Below are positions 1-9,381 of a DNA stretch of 64,000 nucleotides, in pieces. This stretch comes from Candidatus Nitrospira kreftii (lineage in GTDB: Bacteria > Nitrospirota > Nitrospiria > Nitrospirales > Nitrospiraceae). The notes beneath the pieces were generated by a model, which was not told where the DNA came from, searched no databases, and worked only from the letters and a program-made list of their open reading frames with translations. Each line of letters opens with the position of its first letter. The stretch's first letter is position 1. Location of the stretch: NCBI GenBank assembly GCA_014058405.1, contig CP047423.1, forward strand, positions 3,642,501 to 3,706,500. Direction: 5' to 3'. The translations under genes and the position numbers were made by a program.

Positions 1-724
1 TCGGACTCACGATTTGCGTATTCACGCCGATCAGCCGTCCGGCACTGTCTAGCAAGGGACCGCCCGAGTTTCCAGGATTGATTGCCGCATCGGTTTGGAT
101 TACCCCTTCAATCGTGCGGTTGGACATTGACTTGATTGTTCTGCCCAAGGCGCTCACAACTCCGGTCGTGAGTGTATGATCAAGCCCGAACGGGTTTCCA
201 ATCGCGAGTACCTTTTGTCCCACGCGCAAGTCATGGGAAGAACCGATAGCCAACGGCTCCAGTTGACTATCCGGCGCCTGAATTTGCAGCACTGCCAAAT
301 CATGATCAGGATCGGCTCCAACTACCTTGGCTTGGTACTCGGCACGATCAGCCAGTGTCACCTTGATTGAATTGGCTCCATAAATGACGTGAAAGTTGGT
401 GACAATATGGCCTTGCTTATTCCAGATGAAGCCTGATCCCGATCCTTGTGGAACCTCCATAATGTCGAGTGACCAAAAATCACGCTGTATAGCCGTGTTC
501 GCAATAAACACAACAGATTTTGTCGCTCGCTCGAAGACAGTGGTGGTGGCCCGTTCGTCGGGTCCCAACTCTGCTGGCGCTGGGGTCACTGGACGGGGTT
601 TGCCTTCCGGTCCGTCATACACAGCGCCAAGTGGCTTGCCCCATTCGCCTAATGTAATAGCCGGCGCAGCCATTGTTGCGCTGAAAAGCAGCAGGAGGGT
701 TACGGATCGTACGTGCCTATTCAC
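1..724 (-). CDS. HtrA/DegP-type trypsin-like serine protease, 3' end outside window
   Basis: This is a periplasmic serine protease of the S1C (HtrA/DegP) family, probably acting on misfolded envelope proteins. The 241 visible codons hold the catalytic triad: His about 112 in TNFHVI, Asp about 142 in DPDHDLAVLQI and Ser about 220 in NPGNSGGPLL. A GTG start at 724 gives a signal peptide with a hydrophobic LLLLF core followed by ATMAAPA. An ATG lies 17 codons inside, but using it would destroy the signal peptide. The gene overlaps the end of yjbQ by 8 bases, which suggests translational coupling. Any PDZ domain would lie beyond base 1 and cannot be seen. Confidence 0.9.
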   Translation of the reverse strand, partial: MNRHVRSVTLLLLFSATMAAPAITLGEWGKPLGAVYDGPEGKPRPVTPAPAELGPDERATTTVFERATKSVVFIANTAIQRDFWSLDIMEVPQGSGSGFIWNKQGHIVTNFHVIYGANSIKVTLADRAEYQAKVVGADPDHDLAVLQIQAPDSQLEPLAIGSSHDLRVGQKVLAIGNPFGLDHTLTTGVVSALGRTIKSMSNRTIEGVIQTDAAINPGNSGGPLLDSAGRLIGVNTQIVSP

Positions 725-1139
725 CGAGGACCTGCACAATGAGATCACGCGTTCTTGAGCGGGTATCGAAATCGACCAGGACGATTTGTTGCCAAGTTCC
801 CAAAAGAAGAGCGCTGCTTGTAAATGGAATGGTGATAGAAGGCCCTTGAAGTTGCCCTCGAAGATGGCTGTGACCGTTGTCTTCTCCAGGATTGACCGTG
901 TTGTGCTGAAACCGAGGATCAGGAGGAATAACGCGATCCCAGAACGTTTTCGTGTCGGCGCGAATCCCCGGTTCATCTTCGATAATCATTATCGAAGCGG
1001 TCGTATGCTTGACGAACACGGTCACAATTCCATCTCGAACCTTCGACGCCGCGACGGCTTCGGCAACGGACTGTGTAATATTAGCGATATCCGTGCTGCC
1101 TGCCATACGAATCGCCAAGGGAACAGACTGAACGGTCAT
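717..1139 (-). CDS. yjbQ: YjbQ/UPF0047 family protein
   Basis: This 140-residue protein is a full-length YjbQ (UPF0047) family member. The family is annotated as secondary thiamine-phosphate synthase because the E. coli homologue can make thiamine phosphate at a low rate; its main cellular role is not settled. Family hallmarks are KHTTASI around residue 44 and the histidine motif NGHSHLRG around 88. The start codon shares one base with the stop of the upstream HD-domain gene, and its end overlaps the protease gene, so the three genes look like one minus-strand operon. Confidence 0.9.
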   Translation of the reverse strand: MTVQSVPLAIRMAGSTDIANITQSVAEAVAASKVRDGIVTVFVKHTTASIMIIEDEPGIRADTKTFWDRVIPPDPRFQHNTVNPGEDNGHSHLRGQLQGPSITIPFTSSALLLGTWQQIVLVDFDTRSRTRDLIVQVLGE

Positions 1140-2125
1140 CAGATCCTCTTGCCCTTGAAATTGCGAAGATAGCGGCGTTCACTTCTTGTGAGCGGTTCGC
1201 CTCGTGCCTGTTTGAGGACGGTGTCAAACACACCCTCTGCCGACAACACCTGTACAACGCTCAAAACCTTGCTGCTGAGAATTCCCTCTTGTTCCAGCTT
1301 CCCGAGATAGGCAAAGGCCTCAGGTAGACTTTCTTTTTTTCGAGCATAATAGTCCTGCCCGCGTCGCCGGTTGCTGTAGGCTTCAAACTGCTCGCACGCC
1401 ACGAGGATTTCCGCCAGCTGTTTTACCCAGGTTTTAGCCTTAGCCAGGCGCTCCGGGTAATAGTAATACAGCATCACCTGTTGCATCCAAGGCTTCCACT
1501 CAACACCAAGTGCTTTCAGCCTAGGTCTCACCTCACGTAATCGCCTGACAAGACGGCGAGCATAACCCAGGCGCATTTCGATCTGTTCGACTGCCCACGC
1601 ATCCATCGGTACGCCGGATGACTCGAGATCCCGACGGTATAGTGAAACGAACGCTTCCGTCTCGCGCCCATACGGCGTCTTTGGGTGAATGGCACGCCAT
1701 TCACGAGGCCTTGTCGGAATACCCCGGTACCTAGCCCAAGACCAGATGGTCCCAAAGAGAGGACGATCGAGTCCGGCGCGGCCCAAATCATGGAGGAGAC
1801 AGGCGACGTGATAGAGCTGCATTCGATCCTGAGGATGCCCTAAGCGGTCGGCAACGGCTACACACATCCTCGCCGTTCTGACCGCATGTGGGCGATCGTA
1901 GCCCCGTATTGTTCGTTTTGGGTGATGCGGATGCGGATAGTCATAGAGTTTCATAAGGGCGTTGACAAGCGAACGCGAGATTGCGGGCGATTTCAATCGG
2001 TAAGACCCTGACATGGCAATAGATAACGATCCCTGAGCTGTGCTGATCAAATCGGCGCGAGGATATCGTCGGTCGAAACAAGGTGTCAAGGTAACTCCTA
2101 TGGTTTCCTCGCCGAATCCGTGCAA
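1139..2125 (-). CDS. HD-domain putative phosphohydrolase
   Basis: The protein of up to 328 residues has an HD-type metal-dependent phosphohydrolase fold. Metal ligands are visible as His80 (DRPHAVR), His106 and the HD pair at 112-113 (LLHDLGRAGLD). The rest is a basic helical region ending in GKRI. HD proteins cleave phosphate esters, often of nucleotides, but the substrate is unknown here. The first 37 residues look unconserved, so translation may begin at a later Met such as MSGSYRL (about 2014) or MKLYDYPH. It is the first gene of the minus-strand operon with yjbQ and the protease. Confidence 0.75.
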   Translation of the reverse strand: MHGFGEETIGVTLTPCFDRRYPRADLISTAQGSLSIAMSGSYRLKSPAISRSLVNALMKLYDYPHPHHPKRTIRGYDRPHAVRTARMCVAVADRLGHPQDRMQLYHVACLLHDLGRAGLDRPLFGTIWSWARYRGIPTRPREWRAIHPKTPYGRETEAFVSLYRRDLESSGVPMDAWAVEQIEMRLGYARRLVRRLREVRPRLKALGVEWKPWMQQVMLYYYYPERLAKAKTWVKQLAEILVACEQFEAYSNRRRGQDYYARKKESLPEAFAYLGKLEQEGILSSKVLSVVQVLSAEGVFDTVLKQARGEPLTRSERRYLRNFKGKRI

Positions 2126-2170
2126 CTTTGCTATGCTCAGTCGGTGTTATTACATCGAGTCTAGGCGCTC

Positions 2171-2812
2171 ATGCAGGTTTCGCTAAGAACGTGTTGCCTT
2201 ATCATCGCTGCAACGATCTGTATGAATCCGCCGATCGTTTTTGCCGGATCACTTGATCACTTAACGGATTTGACAGGAAAGATGCAGGTGAATGTCACCC
2301 TGAAAGGTCGTGACAACTTCACGAGTGAGTACCGTTACGATGTCAGTGTCAGAAACCTTTCGCCCGATACTATCATCCTCGACTCACTCATCATCGTGCT
2401 GGATAAAATTACCAACCTGGCAGGTAAAGATCACGAAGGGCTCACGGAGGAATCCTTCCTAAAGCGGTTCGACATTCTGGATCTCGATGGTCACACCGAG
2501 GACGGCAAGCCTTTTTTTCACATCCCTACGGGAACTTCCCGCGACCTTGTGTCACAAACCGATAGTCTTCCAGTCTCGATCCGAATCAGGAATCGAGATT
2601 ACGTGGCGGTTTTCACTCCGTCGTTCAAAGTGCTGGGACAGAAGCGGCCCCCTCCAGAGGAAAAGCGCGCCGATTCCCCGGCAGCCCTCCCGCCTCCAGC
2701 ACAGAAATCGCCCCCTCCCGCAGATCGCAAGACGGTGGAGAAACTGATTCAGCTGTTGATCAAGAAAGGCGTCCTGACAGAAGAAGAATGGCGGAAAGCG
2801 AACCGGCCTTGA
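2171..2812 (+). CDS. Secreted protein with proline-rich linker and SHOCT-like C-terminus
   Basis: I do not recognise the family of this 213-residue protein. It has a signal peptide (residues 1 to about 26, ending IVFAG), a beta-rich middle resembling an Ig-like or CARDB-like fold (MQVNVTLKGRDNFT, YDVSVRNLS), and a proline-rich linker from about 158 to 187. The last 27 residues resemble a SHOCT helical motif (LIQLLIKKGVLTEEEW). The protein is probably exported to the periplasm. Its 3' end overlaps the HIT gene by 25 bases, so the two are probably co-transcribed. Confidence 0.7.
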   Translation: MQVSLRTCCLIIAATICMNPPIVFAGSLDHLTDLTGKMQVNVTLKGRDNFTSEYRYDVSVRNLSPDTIILDSLIIVLDKITNLAGKDHEGLTEESFLKRFDILDLDGHTEDGKPFFHIPTGTSRDLVSQTDSLPVSIRIRNRDYVAVFTPSFKVLGQKRPPPEEKRADSPAALPPPAQKSPPPADRKTVEKLIQLLIKKGVLTEEEWRKANRP

Positions 2813-3255
2813 GCACGACGATATGTCCAGCATGCCTGGGAATCTGGCCGCGACAAGACCATTTCATCGCAAATCTCGGATTGTCCAAAGCCTATCTTCA
2901 CGAGGACCAGTTTTTCCCCGGATGGACGGTTGTGGTTCTTCAACGTCACGCCACTGAACTCTTTCAACTCGCACCGACCGAACGGTTTCAATTTATGGAA
3001 GAGGTGAGCCTGATGGCCCAGACCTTGTCGGAGATCTACCAAGCCAAGAAGATCAACTATGAACTCCTTGGCAACCAGCTTCCCCATATTCATTGGCATC
3101 TGGTCCCACGCCTGGCTGATGATCCGGCCCCACAAGAACCAGTGTGGTGTGTACCGCACGACCCCATTGTTCTGCCATGTTCAGCTCGTCAAGAAACTAT
3201 CGACCGTATAGTAATCCCACTTCGCACGAATGGGCCGAACCCACGCCGCTCTTAA
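2788..3255 (+). CDS. HIT family hydrolase
   Basis: This is a histidine-triad protein of 155 residues, a class of nucleotide hydrolases or transferases acting on adenylated or dinucleotide substrates. The triad is HIHWH at residues 100-104, followed by LVPR. A CPAC pair at 13-16 may form half of a zinc site, as in several bacterial HIT proteins. The start at 2788 lies inside the preceding gene, with a 25-base overlap. The substrate cannot be deduced from sequence. Confidence 0.85.
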   Translation: MAESEPALSTTICPACLGIWPRQDHFIANLGLSKAYLHEDQFFPGWTVVVLQRHATELFQLAPTERFQFMEEVSLMAQTLSEIYQAKKINYELLGNQLPHIHWHLVPRLADDPAPQEPVWCVPHDPIVLPCSARQETIDRIVIPLRTNGPNPRRS

Positions 3256-3300
3256 ATATCCACAGGTGATATAATTTAACCTTGTCGCGCCTCGCACTTG

Positions 3301-4539
3301 ATGGACGAAAGTGTTTCGATGCACCACGGATTGATAGTCTTACTGCTCATGGTCCCCACTCTCCTGTTCTCCTCGTCCTCTTCCCATGCTCATTCAACGG
3401 GAGAGCACGCTCCTCTGCTCCATGGGGATACATCCGAATCCTTTGAGCCGAGCTCCGAATATGGGTTCAACCCGCGCGCCGATACGGTAACGGAGCTTGG
3501 GATATTGAGACAGGCAGTCCGTCTCCTACCGAACGTCCCAGAGTACCGGTTGAATTTGGCCGACGCGCTTCTTCGCGTTGGCGATCTGGACGCCGCCATC
3601 GAAGAATGTCGCGCAGCCATCAGGCTCCAGCAGGACGACGGGCGCGCGTATCTTCAGCTTGGCCTCCTGTTCTCCGCCAAACAGGACTGGCGTACGGCTG
3701 CCTCAGCTCTGACGAAGGCTATCCGGCTGGAGCCTAATCTTCCTCATGCGCACTACAGTTTGGGGCACGTCCACTACTCACTGGGGGATATGACGGCTGC
3801 GGTTCAGTCTTATCGACAAGCGCTTGAGCTCTATCCTCATTTCCCCGATGCACACTATCGTCTTGCGCTGTTGCTCAGGGTCATAGGGCAAACACAAGAA
3901 GCTGCACAACACATGGAAGCGGCAGCGATTGACGGCGTACCACAAGCCAGGTTTTTCCTCGGCAATGCTTACAAGGACGGGCAAGGGGTCGACAAAAACC
4001 TTGGATTGGCGATTTTTTGGTGGATGCAGGCCATTGAGCTCGGTCAGCAAACAGCCTACGATTCCTTGTCGAAATTACGGCGTCAGACCCTTGCTCCGGG
4101 ATTGCCCACCCAACGTCGAGTGGAATTGTTCAAAGGCCTCCAGTCCTACCGAACCATCCTGTGGAACGACTATCCGGAGATGAGTCGCGTCAGTGATCGA
4201 CAGTCGTTGGGGAAGGTCCTACTTGGACAGGGCCGCGGAGAAGATGCGTTTTGGGTGCTGATAAAGGAATGTGCCACCTTGGGCGAAGAGGCCCACACTG
4301 AACTGGCCGCACTCTATGAAGCTGGATTGTTCCCCTCTCTGAAGCCGTTCGACAAAAGGATTCTGGCTTGTTTCCAATCCACCGCAGCTGATGGGTTTGT
4401 CCCCGCCAAGAAAATTTTGGCTCGTATCTATGCGAAGGGGCTCGGTCTGGATACCGATGTTGTAAAGGCAAAAGCTATTCTCAAAGATCTTCCAAAACAA
4501 GAGACAGAATCCTTGCTCAATGAGCTAGACCTCCGCTAG
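3301..4539 (+). CDS. TPR/Sel1-repeat exported protein
   Basis: This protein of about 412 residues has an N-terminal signal peptide with the core LIVLLLMVPTLLF. At least four TPR units follow (for example YRLNLADALLRVGDLDAAI and HYSLGHVHYSLGDMTAAV). Next come Sel1-type repeats (ARFFLGNAYKDGQGVDKN, and later AKKILARIYAKGLGLDTDV). It is probably a periplasmic scaffold for protein-protein contacts. ATG 3301 or ATG 3319 are both possible starts. It ends 4 bases before the CHASE2 sigma-54 activator, so it may supply or transmit that sensor's signal; this is inference. Confidence 0.8.
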   Translation: MDESVSMHHGLIVLLLMVPTLLFSSSSSHAHSTGEHAPLLHGDTSESFEPSSEYGFNPRADTVTELGILRQAVRLLPNVPEYRLNLADALLRVGDLDAAIEECRAAIRLQQDDGRAYLQLGLLFSAKQDWRTAASALTKAIRLEPNLPHAHYSLGHVHYSLGDMTAAVQSYRQALELYPHFPDAHYRLALLLRVIGQTQEAAQHMEAAAIDGVPQARFFLGNAYKDGQGVDKNLGLAIFWWMQAIELGQQTAYDSLSKLRRQTLAPGLPTQRRVELFKGLQSYRTILWNDYPEMSRVSDRQSLGKVLLGQGRGEDAFWVLIKECATLGEEAHTELAALYEAGLFPSLKPFDKRILACFQSTAADGFVPAKKILARIYAKGLGLDTDVVKAKAILKDLPKQETESLLNELDLR

Positions 4540-4543
4540 TTGT

Positions 4544-7195
4544 ATGTTGGATCGACAGAAATGTTGGCGCCTGTTCATGACGTCGCTTCCCCTTCAGTCA
4601 TTGAGCATCGCCCTGCTGGCCACGCTTCTCTCAGCAATACTGTGGTCCTTAGCCCCTGCGACTTTTACGGCACTGGATTACACGGCCTATGACACCTGGA
4701 TTCGCCACCGCACCACCATCGGCACCAGTCCATCGCTGACCATCGTGACTCGCGACCCAGGCAGTGAAGAACGCTTTGGAACCGGCCTCTGGGATCGCGC
4801 CATTCTTGCTCAGTTGGTTACTGCAGCTCATGAGGCAGGAGCGTCGGTTATCGGCATTGACCATCGCCTCAACCATGCCAGTCCCACGCAGCTCGGCGGA
4901 TCCTCAAGTGATGCGCTCCTCCTTGAAGCTCTTCGCACAGCTTCACCGGTTGTACTGATTCATGAGACCGATTCTCCTCTTCAATCCGAGGCCGCGATCT
5001 CTACTCACGTAGAGCTCTTGAGAGATCTTGATCATGTTTCCCGTCGCATTGCGCTGTCTACGAGAGTTGGAGCTCAAACGATCTCAGCCTTTGGCTCCGT
5101 CCTATACGATGTGTTTCGCCGACACATCACCAGGCCTACACAATCACTCTCCAGGATGTCCGACGATACGATTCTGATCAACGTGGTGGGCGACGGGTCA
5201 CTCACTGCTCTCCAGCCGATCCCGTTGTCATCGGTCTGGGCGACAATGCACGGGCATGACGAGATACAGTTGACGACTTGGTTCAAGAATAAGATCGTCG
5301 TGGTCCAATCAAGTCCGGCACACCCGGAGACATCGCTCCTTTCCTCCGGCTCCTCAGTTGACGGTATCACCGCTCATCTGCATCTCCTGAATGCCTTGCT
5401 CACCGGTGAACGGATCGAGTCGCTCGACTGGTTAGGTCGTTTTACCATCACAATACTGATGGCATGGCTGGTGGCTTGGAGTCTTCTCCGATCTCGAGTA
5501 CCCCTTGGCCTTCTGCTTGCTGGTGTTGTCGTCGTTCTCTATGCCATTCTGACCGTTGGCATCCTCAGCATCGCGTCCCTCATCATACCGGTCGCTTTGC
5601 CTCTCACGGCTTCACTGCTCGTCTTCGTCGGCACTGCCGCATGGGGCAGCCTGACGGCAAGCCAACGTCTGATCTTGCTTGAACGCGATATGATCCGTCT
5701 CCAGAATGAGTCGGCTGCCGTCAGAGAGGCACTTGTTCTCCGTGAGGATCGATCGGAAGCACTGCAGGAAGATTTAGATGCCGCGATGGCAACAATCGCC
5801 CATTCATCAAGCCAACAGGAAGAGCTGACAAGAACCACTGATCTTCTCCGAGTACAAATCACAGAGGCTCAGAATCAGGAACAAGAGGCTCGTCGACAGC
5901 TCGAGTCACTGGAACGACAACTCTCTGACCTCAAGGCCGTAGGCTCCGTGCCCGATACCATTGGCGATACTGAACTTGACTTACTTCAAACCGAATGCCG
6001 CCAATTCGGAATCATTACGCGCGATCGGTCCCTCTTGCGCCTGTTTCAAGATCTCAAGAAGAGCGCCAAGTGGCCGTTAACCGTCCTTCTTCTAGGCGAA
6101 CCAGGTACGGGGAAAGAACTCTTTGCTCGCGCGATCCATCGACTAAGCCCACGCTCAAACAAGCCGTTCATTGCGGTGAACATGGCAGCAATACCTCCCG
6201 AGTTGTTTGAGAGCGAGCTCTTCGGTCATATGAAGGGAAGCTATACCGGAGCGACGACTGATCGTCGTGGTTACTTTGGACTTGCCGATCATGGCACGAT
6301 CTTTCTTGATGAGATCGGCGATCTTCGGATGGACCATCAGAGCAAGCTGCTGCGGGTGTTGCAGGACAGGTCGTTCTATCGAGTCGGTGCTACCACACCA
6401 ACAACCGTGGATGTTCGCATCGTGGCTGCTACCAACCGTGATCTGCAGAAGGGCGTGTCAGAGGGATGGTTCCGCGAAGACCTGTACTTTAGGCTGAATG
6501 GAATTGTCTTCCATCTCCCGCCACTCCGTCAGCGCTCCAACGACATTCCGCTTTTGGCTGAAACCTTCTTGAACCAGCTTGCTCAGCAGATTGGCAAGCC
6601 GGTCCCGATGCTGGCCAATGAAGCGCTTCGTGCGTTAATGGATCGTGAGTGGAAGGGAAACGTGCGGGAGTTCCATCACGGTTTAGAGCGAGCCGTCGCT
6701 CTGAATGATGGGCCCCTCTTGACGAAGGAATCCCTCAGGCTTGATAAAAACAGCACACTATCGGCAAGACCTGCAAGGCAACTATTCCCGGACACCGCCA
6801 GTGATGCCGCGGTCCTGAACTGCTTGAGGGAACATAACTTCGACATGCAAACAACCGCCACGACGCTGGGCTGGGACCGTAGTACAGTGACACAGCGGTT
6901 AAAGGGGCTTTGCTTCCAAGCCCTCGTTAAAGTCAACGGCGACCAAGCTAAGGCAGCACTGGCCATCGCAGGCGATCCAAGTCACCTACGGACGGCCGAG
7001 TTGAAACTGAGGGACTACTATGGTCATCTGCGGTCTGTGATCCACCCCTTCCCCACCGCTGAAGAAGCGATGATCGATTGTAGGCGTCGTTTCAAGAATC
7101 TCCCCGAACGCCATTTCACGTCCGTCGAAACGCTCGTTCGGCGACACTTTGAACCAAAAGGTCCAGTCCACTCCGAATCGACTCCGGAGCCTTAA
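4544..7195 (+). CDS. Membrane-bound CHASE2 sigma-54-dependent transcriptional activator
   Basis: The 883-residue protein combines an extracytoplasmic sensor with an enhancer-binding ATPase. In order: an N-terminal membrane segment (about 15-40), a CHASE2-type sensor (about 45-290), three membrane helices (about 295-375), a long coiled coil (about 380-470), a sigma-54 AAA+ domain (about 480-720) and a Fis-like HTH (about 750-790, TATTLGWDRSTVTQRL). Walker A is GEPGTGKE near 517 and Walker B is IFLDEIGDL near 586. The loop that contacts sigma-54 reads GSYTGA instead of the usual GAFTGA. Arg-finger region EDLYFRLNG is present. It should activate sigma-54 promoters in response to an envelope signal. 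A tail of about 90 residues follows the HTH. Confidence 0.85.
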   Translation: MLDRQKCWRLFMTSLPLQSLSIALLATLLSAILWSLAPATFTALDYTAYDTWIRHRTTIGTSPSLTIVTRDPGSEERFGTGLWDRAILAQLVTAAHEAGASVIGIDHRLNHASPTQLGGSSSDALLLEALRTASPVVLIHETDSPLQSEAAISTHVELLRDLDHVSRRIALSTRVGAQTISAFGSVLYDVFRRHITRPTQSLSRMSDDTILINVVGDGSLTALQPIPLSSVWATMHGHDEIQLTTWFKNKIVVVQSSPAHPETSLLSSGSSVDGITAHLHLLNALLTGERIESLDWLGRFTITILMAWLVAWSLLRSRVPLGLLLAGVVVVLYAILTVGILSIASLIIPVALPLTASLLVFVGTAAWGSLTASQRLILLERDMIRLQNESAAVREALVLREDRSEALQEDLDAAMATIAHSSSQQEELTRTTDLLRVQITEAQNQEQEARRQLESLERQLSDLKAVGSVPDTIGDTELDLLQTECRQFGIITRDRSLLRLFQDLKKSAKWPLTVLLLGEPGTGKELFARAIHRLSPRSNKPFIAVNMAAIPPELFESELFGHMKGSYTGATTDRRGYFGLADHGTIFLDEIGDLRMDHQSKLLRVLQDRSFYRVGATTPTTVDVRIVAATNRDLQKGVSEGWFREDLYFRLNGIVFHLPPLRQRSNDIPLLAETFLNQLAQQIGKPVPMLANEALRALMDREWKGNVREFHHGLERAVALNDGPLLTKESLRLDKNSTLSARPARQLFPDTASDAAVLNCLREHNFDMQTTATTLGWDRSTVTQRLKGLCFQALVKVNGDQAKAALAIAGDPSHLRTAELKLRDYYGHLRSVIHPFPTAEEAMIDCRRRFKNLPERHFTSVETLVRRHFEPKGPVHSESTPEP

Positions 7196-7274
7196 TGCCA
7201 TCCCGTTGCGGCATGGAGAAGGCTATGGACTCCCTTCTCACTCACCTACTCCAACCCACATTCTAGATGTGAGG

Positions 7275-7679
7275 CTACAGCGATTTACATACAGACGATC
7301 TGACCCGGAGCACAGCTTCCTGATGGAAACGAGTCTTGTAGGAGGTGACGAGCTCTCGAATGGCTTGCTCCTGATCGACATCTTCCGAATGAAGAAGGCT
7401 AAGAACGTAAGAAGGCTCACGAATGACGTCGCCCGATGCAGATCGCCATTGGCCCGAGGCTTGCCAAGTTGAAAAACCATTGGGAAATCGTGGGGTCACG
7501 ATCTCATTGAGAAATTGTGCCCAGTCTTGTGGACCAACATGACCGGAAGGCATCTCCGTTCCGAAATACAATAGCTCTTGGACCGCACGTTGCCCCCCAT
7601 CACCACAGGGCAAACCAGTCATCGTCTCGCACCCCACAAGTGAGACAAGGATGCAGGCACCGAGTGCGTTTCGAATCAT
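7275..7679 (-). CDS. DUF3574 lipoprotein
   Basis: This 134-residue protein has a lipoprotein signal peptide with lipobox LVGC (Cys about 17). The rest matches the DUF3574 pattern: LLYFGTEMPSG, then FLNEIVTPRFPNGFSTW, then SGQWRS. The function of DUF3574 is unknown. It stands alone on the minus strand, converging with the CHASE2 activator. Confidence in the family is good and in any role low. Confidence 0.8.
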   Translation of the reverse strand: MIRNALGACILVSLVGCETMTGLPCGDGGQRAVQELLYFGTEMPSGHVGPQDWAQFLNEIVTPRFPNGFSTWQASGQWRSASGDVIREPSYVLSLLHSEDVDQEQAIRELVTSYKTRFHQEAVLRVRSSVCKSL

Positions 7680-7758
7680 TTTCTGATCAGATGACAGGTT
7701 CCCTTCTCCAATTAGACTGTTGACCGATTTTTCCAGTGCCTTACTATCGGAGTGCTCA

Positions 7759-9381
7759 CTATTTTAATACAAAGTCGCTTGCCACTTGTTTCGCTAAGGT
7801 CTCTGCTAATTGACCATCATTGGTAGATGGTGATGATTGTTCTCTCCGACTGTGCGACAAGATACTCCGTAGCGAGTGGCGATGACGTTGCCAATGATTC
7901 TGCGCCACCGACTCCATCCGGTTATCGACTCGCTTGGACCATCCCCATACCAACAGGCCAATGCCGGCATACAGGGCACCGATAACAAGATTGGGATATG
8001 AACACCATTGGGTAATGACGCTGGTCACTTGCGGGAATGGCGGCAAGGAGTACCACCATCCGAGAGTCGGAATGGTCGCCGCCACGAAGGTGTAGTACGA
8101 CATCTTGCCGCTTTGCACGGTTCCTCGAATACTCTCGAGTAACGACTTATTCCGGGAAGAGATAGCGTGGTTCCCTTCAAGCTGTGCTACCTCCTGCTCA
8201 ACGACCGACATGACCGCCTTCTCCGGCCAGGAACAATCGTCGTTAGTTCGAACAACCACACATTGAGCGGGTAAATTAACTGGCGCATAGCTCCCCGTGC
8301 CGTTGGCGATACGCTCGAACACGCTGATGTGGATCTTAGGACGAGCGATATTGTGATCGCGACATAGTTTGACAATGTCACGTGGCTCCCAACGATAGTA
8401 CGCGCCCAATCCTCCTCGAGCGTCGTACAGTTCGTCGTGCACATCGTGATGTGTGCGGATGTAGTTGCGATCCGCTGTGATAAAGCGTAACCCGCAGCGC
8501 TCTGCTTCCGCCATCATCCAATCCAATGCCACCAAGGACATTCCGTGCTTCACATAACCACCACCCACGTTAGAATGCACACCGGCGAACCATACTTGAT
8601 CGACTTGAGTCTCACGAATGCCTTTCTCGTTCCACAATTCTGGGTGGAACGTTCGACGGTCATCATCGATCGAGAGCGCGTGACAGGCACGCGTGATCCG
8701 GCTACTAGGTGTCAGCTCAGAAAACCGCATGGGGTAGATCCAATTGAACAGGTCACGCAGCTCTTCAAACGGCATACCAACTGCTCCGACCGTGTCCCAC
8801 ACGCCGACAAAATCAATCGTGACTGCTCCATCCGGCACGAGGGCATCGTCGATAACGGCGCAAAACCGTTTCCGCCGTTCTCGATCTTCCCGACTGTAAT
8901 CGACAGACGGCTGACCTTCACGCCGCTGACTCTCCGATACGCGCTTGAATGCTTCCCGCCGAAATGCTGTCCAACAGTTCCTGACACATTTCTTGAGCGA
9001 CTCGTACCCAACCTGCTTAATATCGACGATCCCACAATACTGAATGAGACCTGACAGCGCTCGGACGGTATAGGCGCCGCGACTAAACCCGAACAAATAG
9101 ATGTGGTCTCCCGGCTCGTAGACATGAGCTAACTCTGTGTAGAGATCCCTGACGTTCTTACCATATCCGTACCCAAACGCCCCGCCGATTAATTTCATCG
9201 GTGCGAGTTGTGACGTCCCAACTCCATCGTCATAGAAGGCCACTTGCGGTTTCAAGGTTGAGTCGTGCTTGTGCCCTTGAATATCCACCGCCTCGTAAAG
9301 TTTGAAGACATTCGTCCCTCGCGCCTTAATCGCCGTATTCCCCGTTCCATCTGAACAGAGCACGATGTTTTTTCCTGACAT
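7759..9381 (-). CDS. DUF2235 alpha/beta-hydrolase with C-terminal membrane segments
   Basis: The 540-residue protein carries a DUF2235 domain, the fold shared with type VI phospholipase effectors of the Tle1 type. It starts with IVLCSDGTGNT, followed by FYDDGVGT. The nucleophile elbow is GFSRGAY (Ser100), then FVGVWDTVGAVG and the probable catalytic His in GVHSNVGGGY. The C-terminal third has two likely membrane segments (FVAATIPTLGWWYSLPP and LVIGALYAGIGLLVWGW). No VgrG, Hcp or immunity-like gene lies beside it, so a housekeeping lipid or ester hydrolase is as likely as a toxin. Confidence 0.8.
   Translation of the reverse strand: MSGKNIVLCSDGTGNTAIKARGTNVFKLYEAVDIQGHKHDSTLKPQVAFYDDGVGTSQLAPMKLIGGAFGYGYGKNVRDLYTELAHVYEPGDHIYLFGFSRGAYTVRALSGLIQYCGIVDIKQVGYESLKKCVRNCWTAFRREAFKRVSESQRREGQPSVDYSREDRERRKRFCAVIDDALVPDGAVTIDFVGVWDTVGAVGMPFEELRDLFNWIYPMRFSELTPSSRITRACHALSIDDDRRTFHPELWNEKGIRETQVDQVWFAGVHSNVGGGYVKHGMSLVALDWMMAEAERCGLRFITADRNYIRTHHDVHDELYDARGGLGAYYRWEPRDIVKLCRDHNIARPKIHISVFERIANGTGSYAPVNLPAQCVVVRTNDDCSWPEKAVMSVVEQEVAQLEGNHAISSRNKSLLESIRGTVQSGKMSYYTFVAATIPTLGWWYSLPPFPQVTSVITQWCSYPNLVIGALYAGIGLLVWGWSKRVDNRMESVAQNHWQRHRHSLRSILSHSRREQSSPSTNDGQLAETLAKQVASDFVLK

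Noticed and set aside
7759..9381. The DUF2235 gene as a type VI effector
   Set aside because: There is no VgrG, PAAR, Hcp or immunity-like neighbour, so an effector label is not supported.
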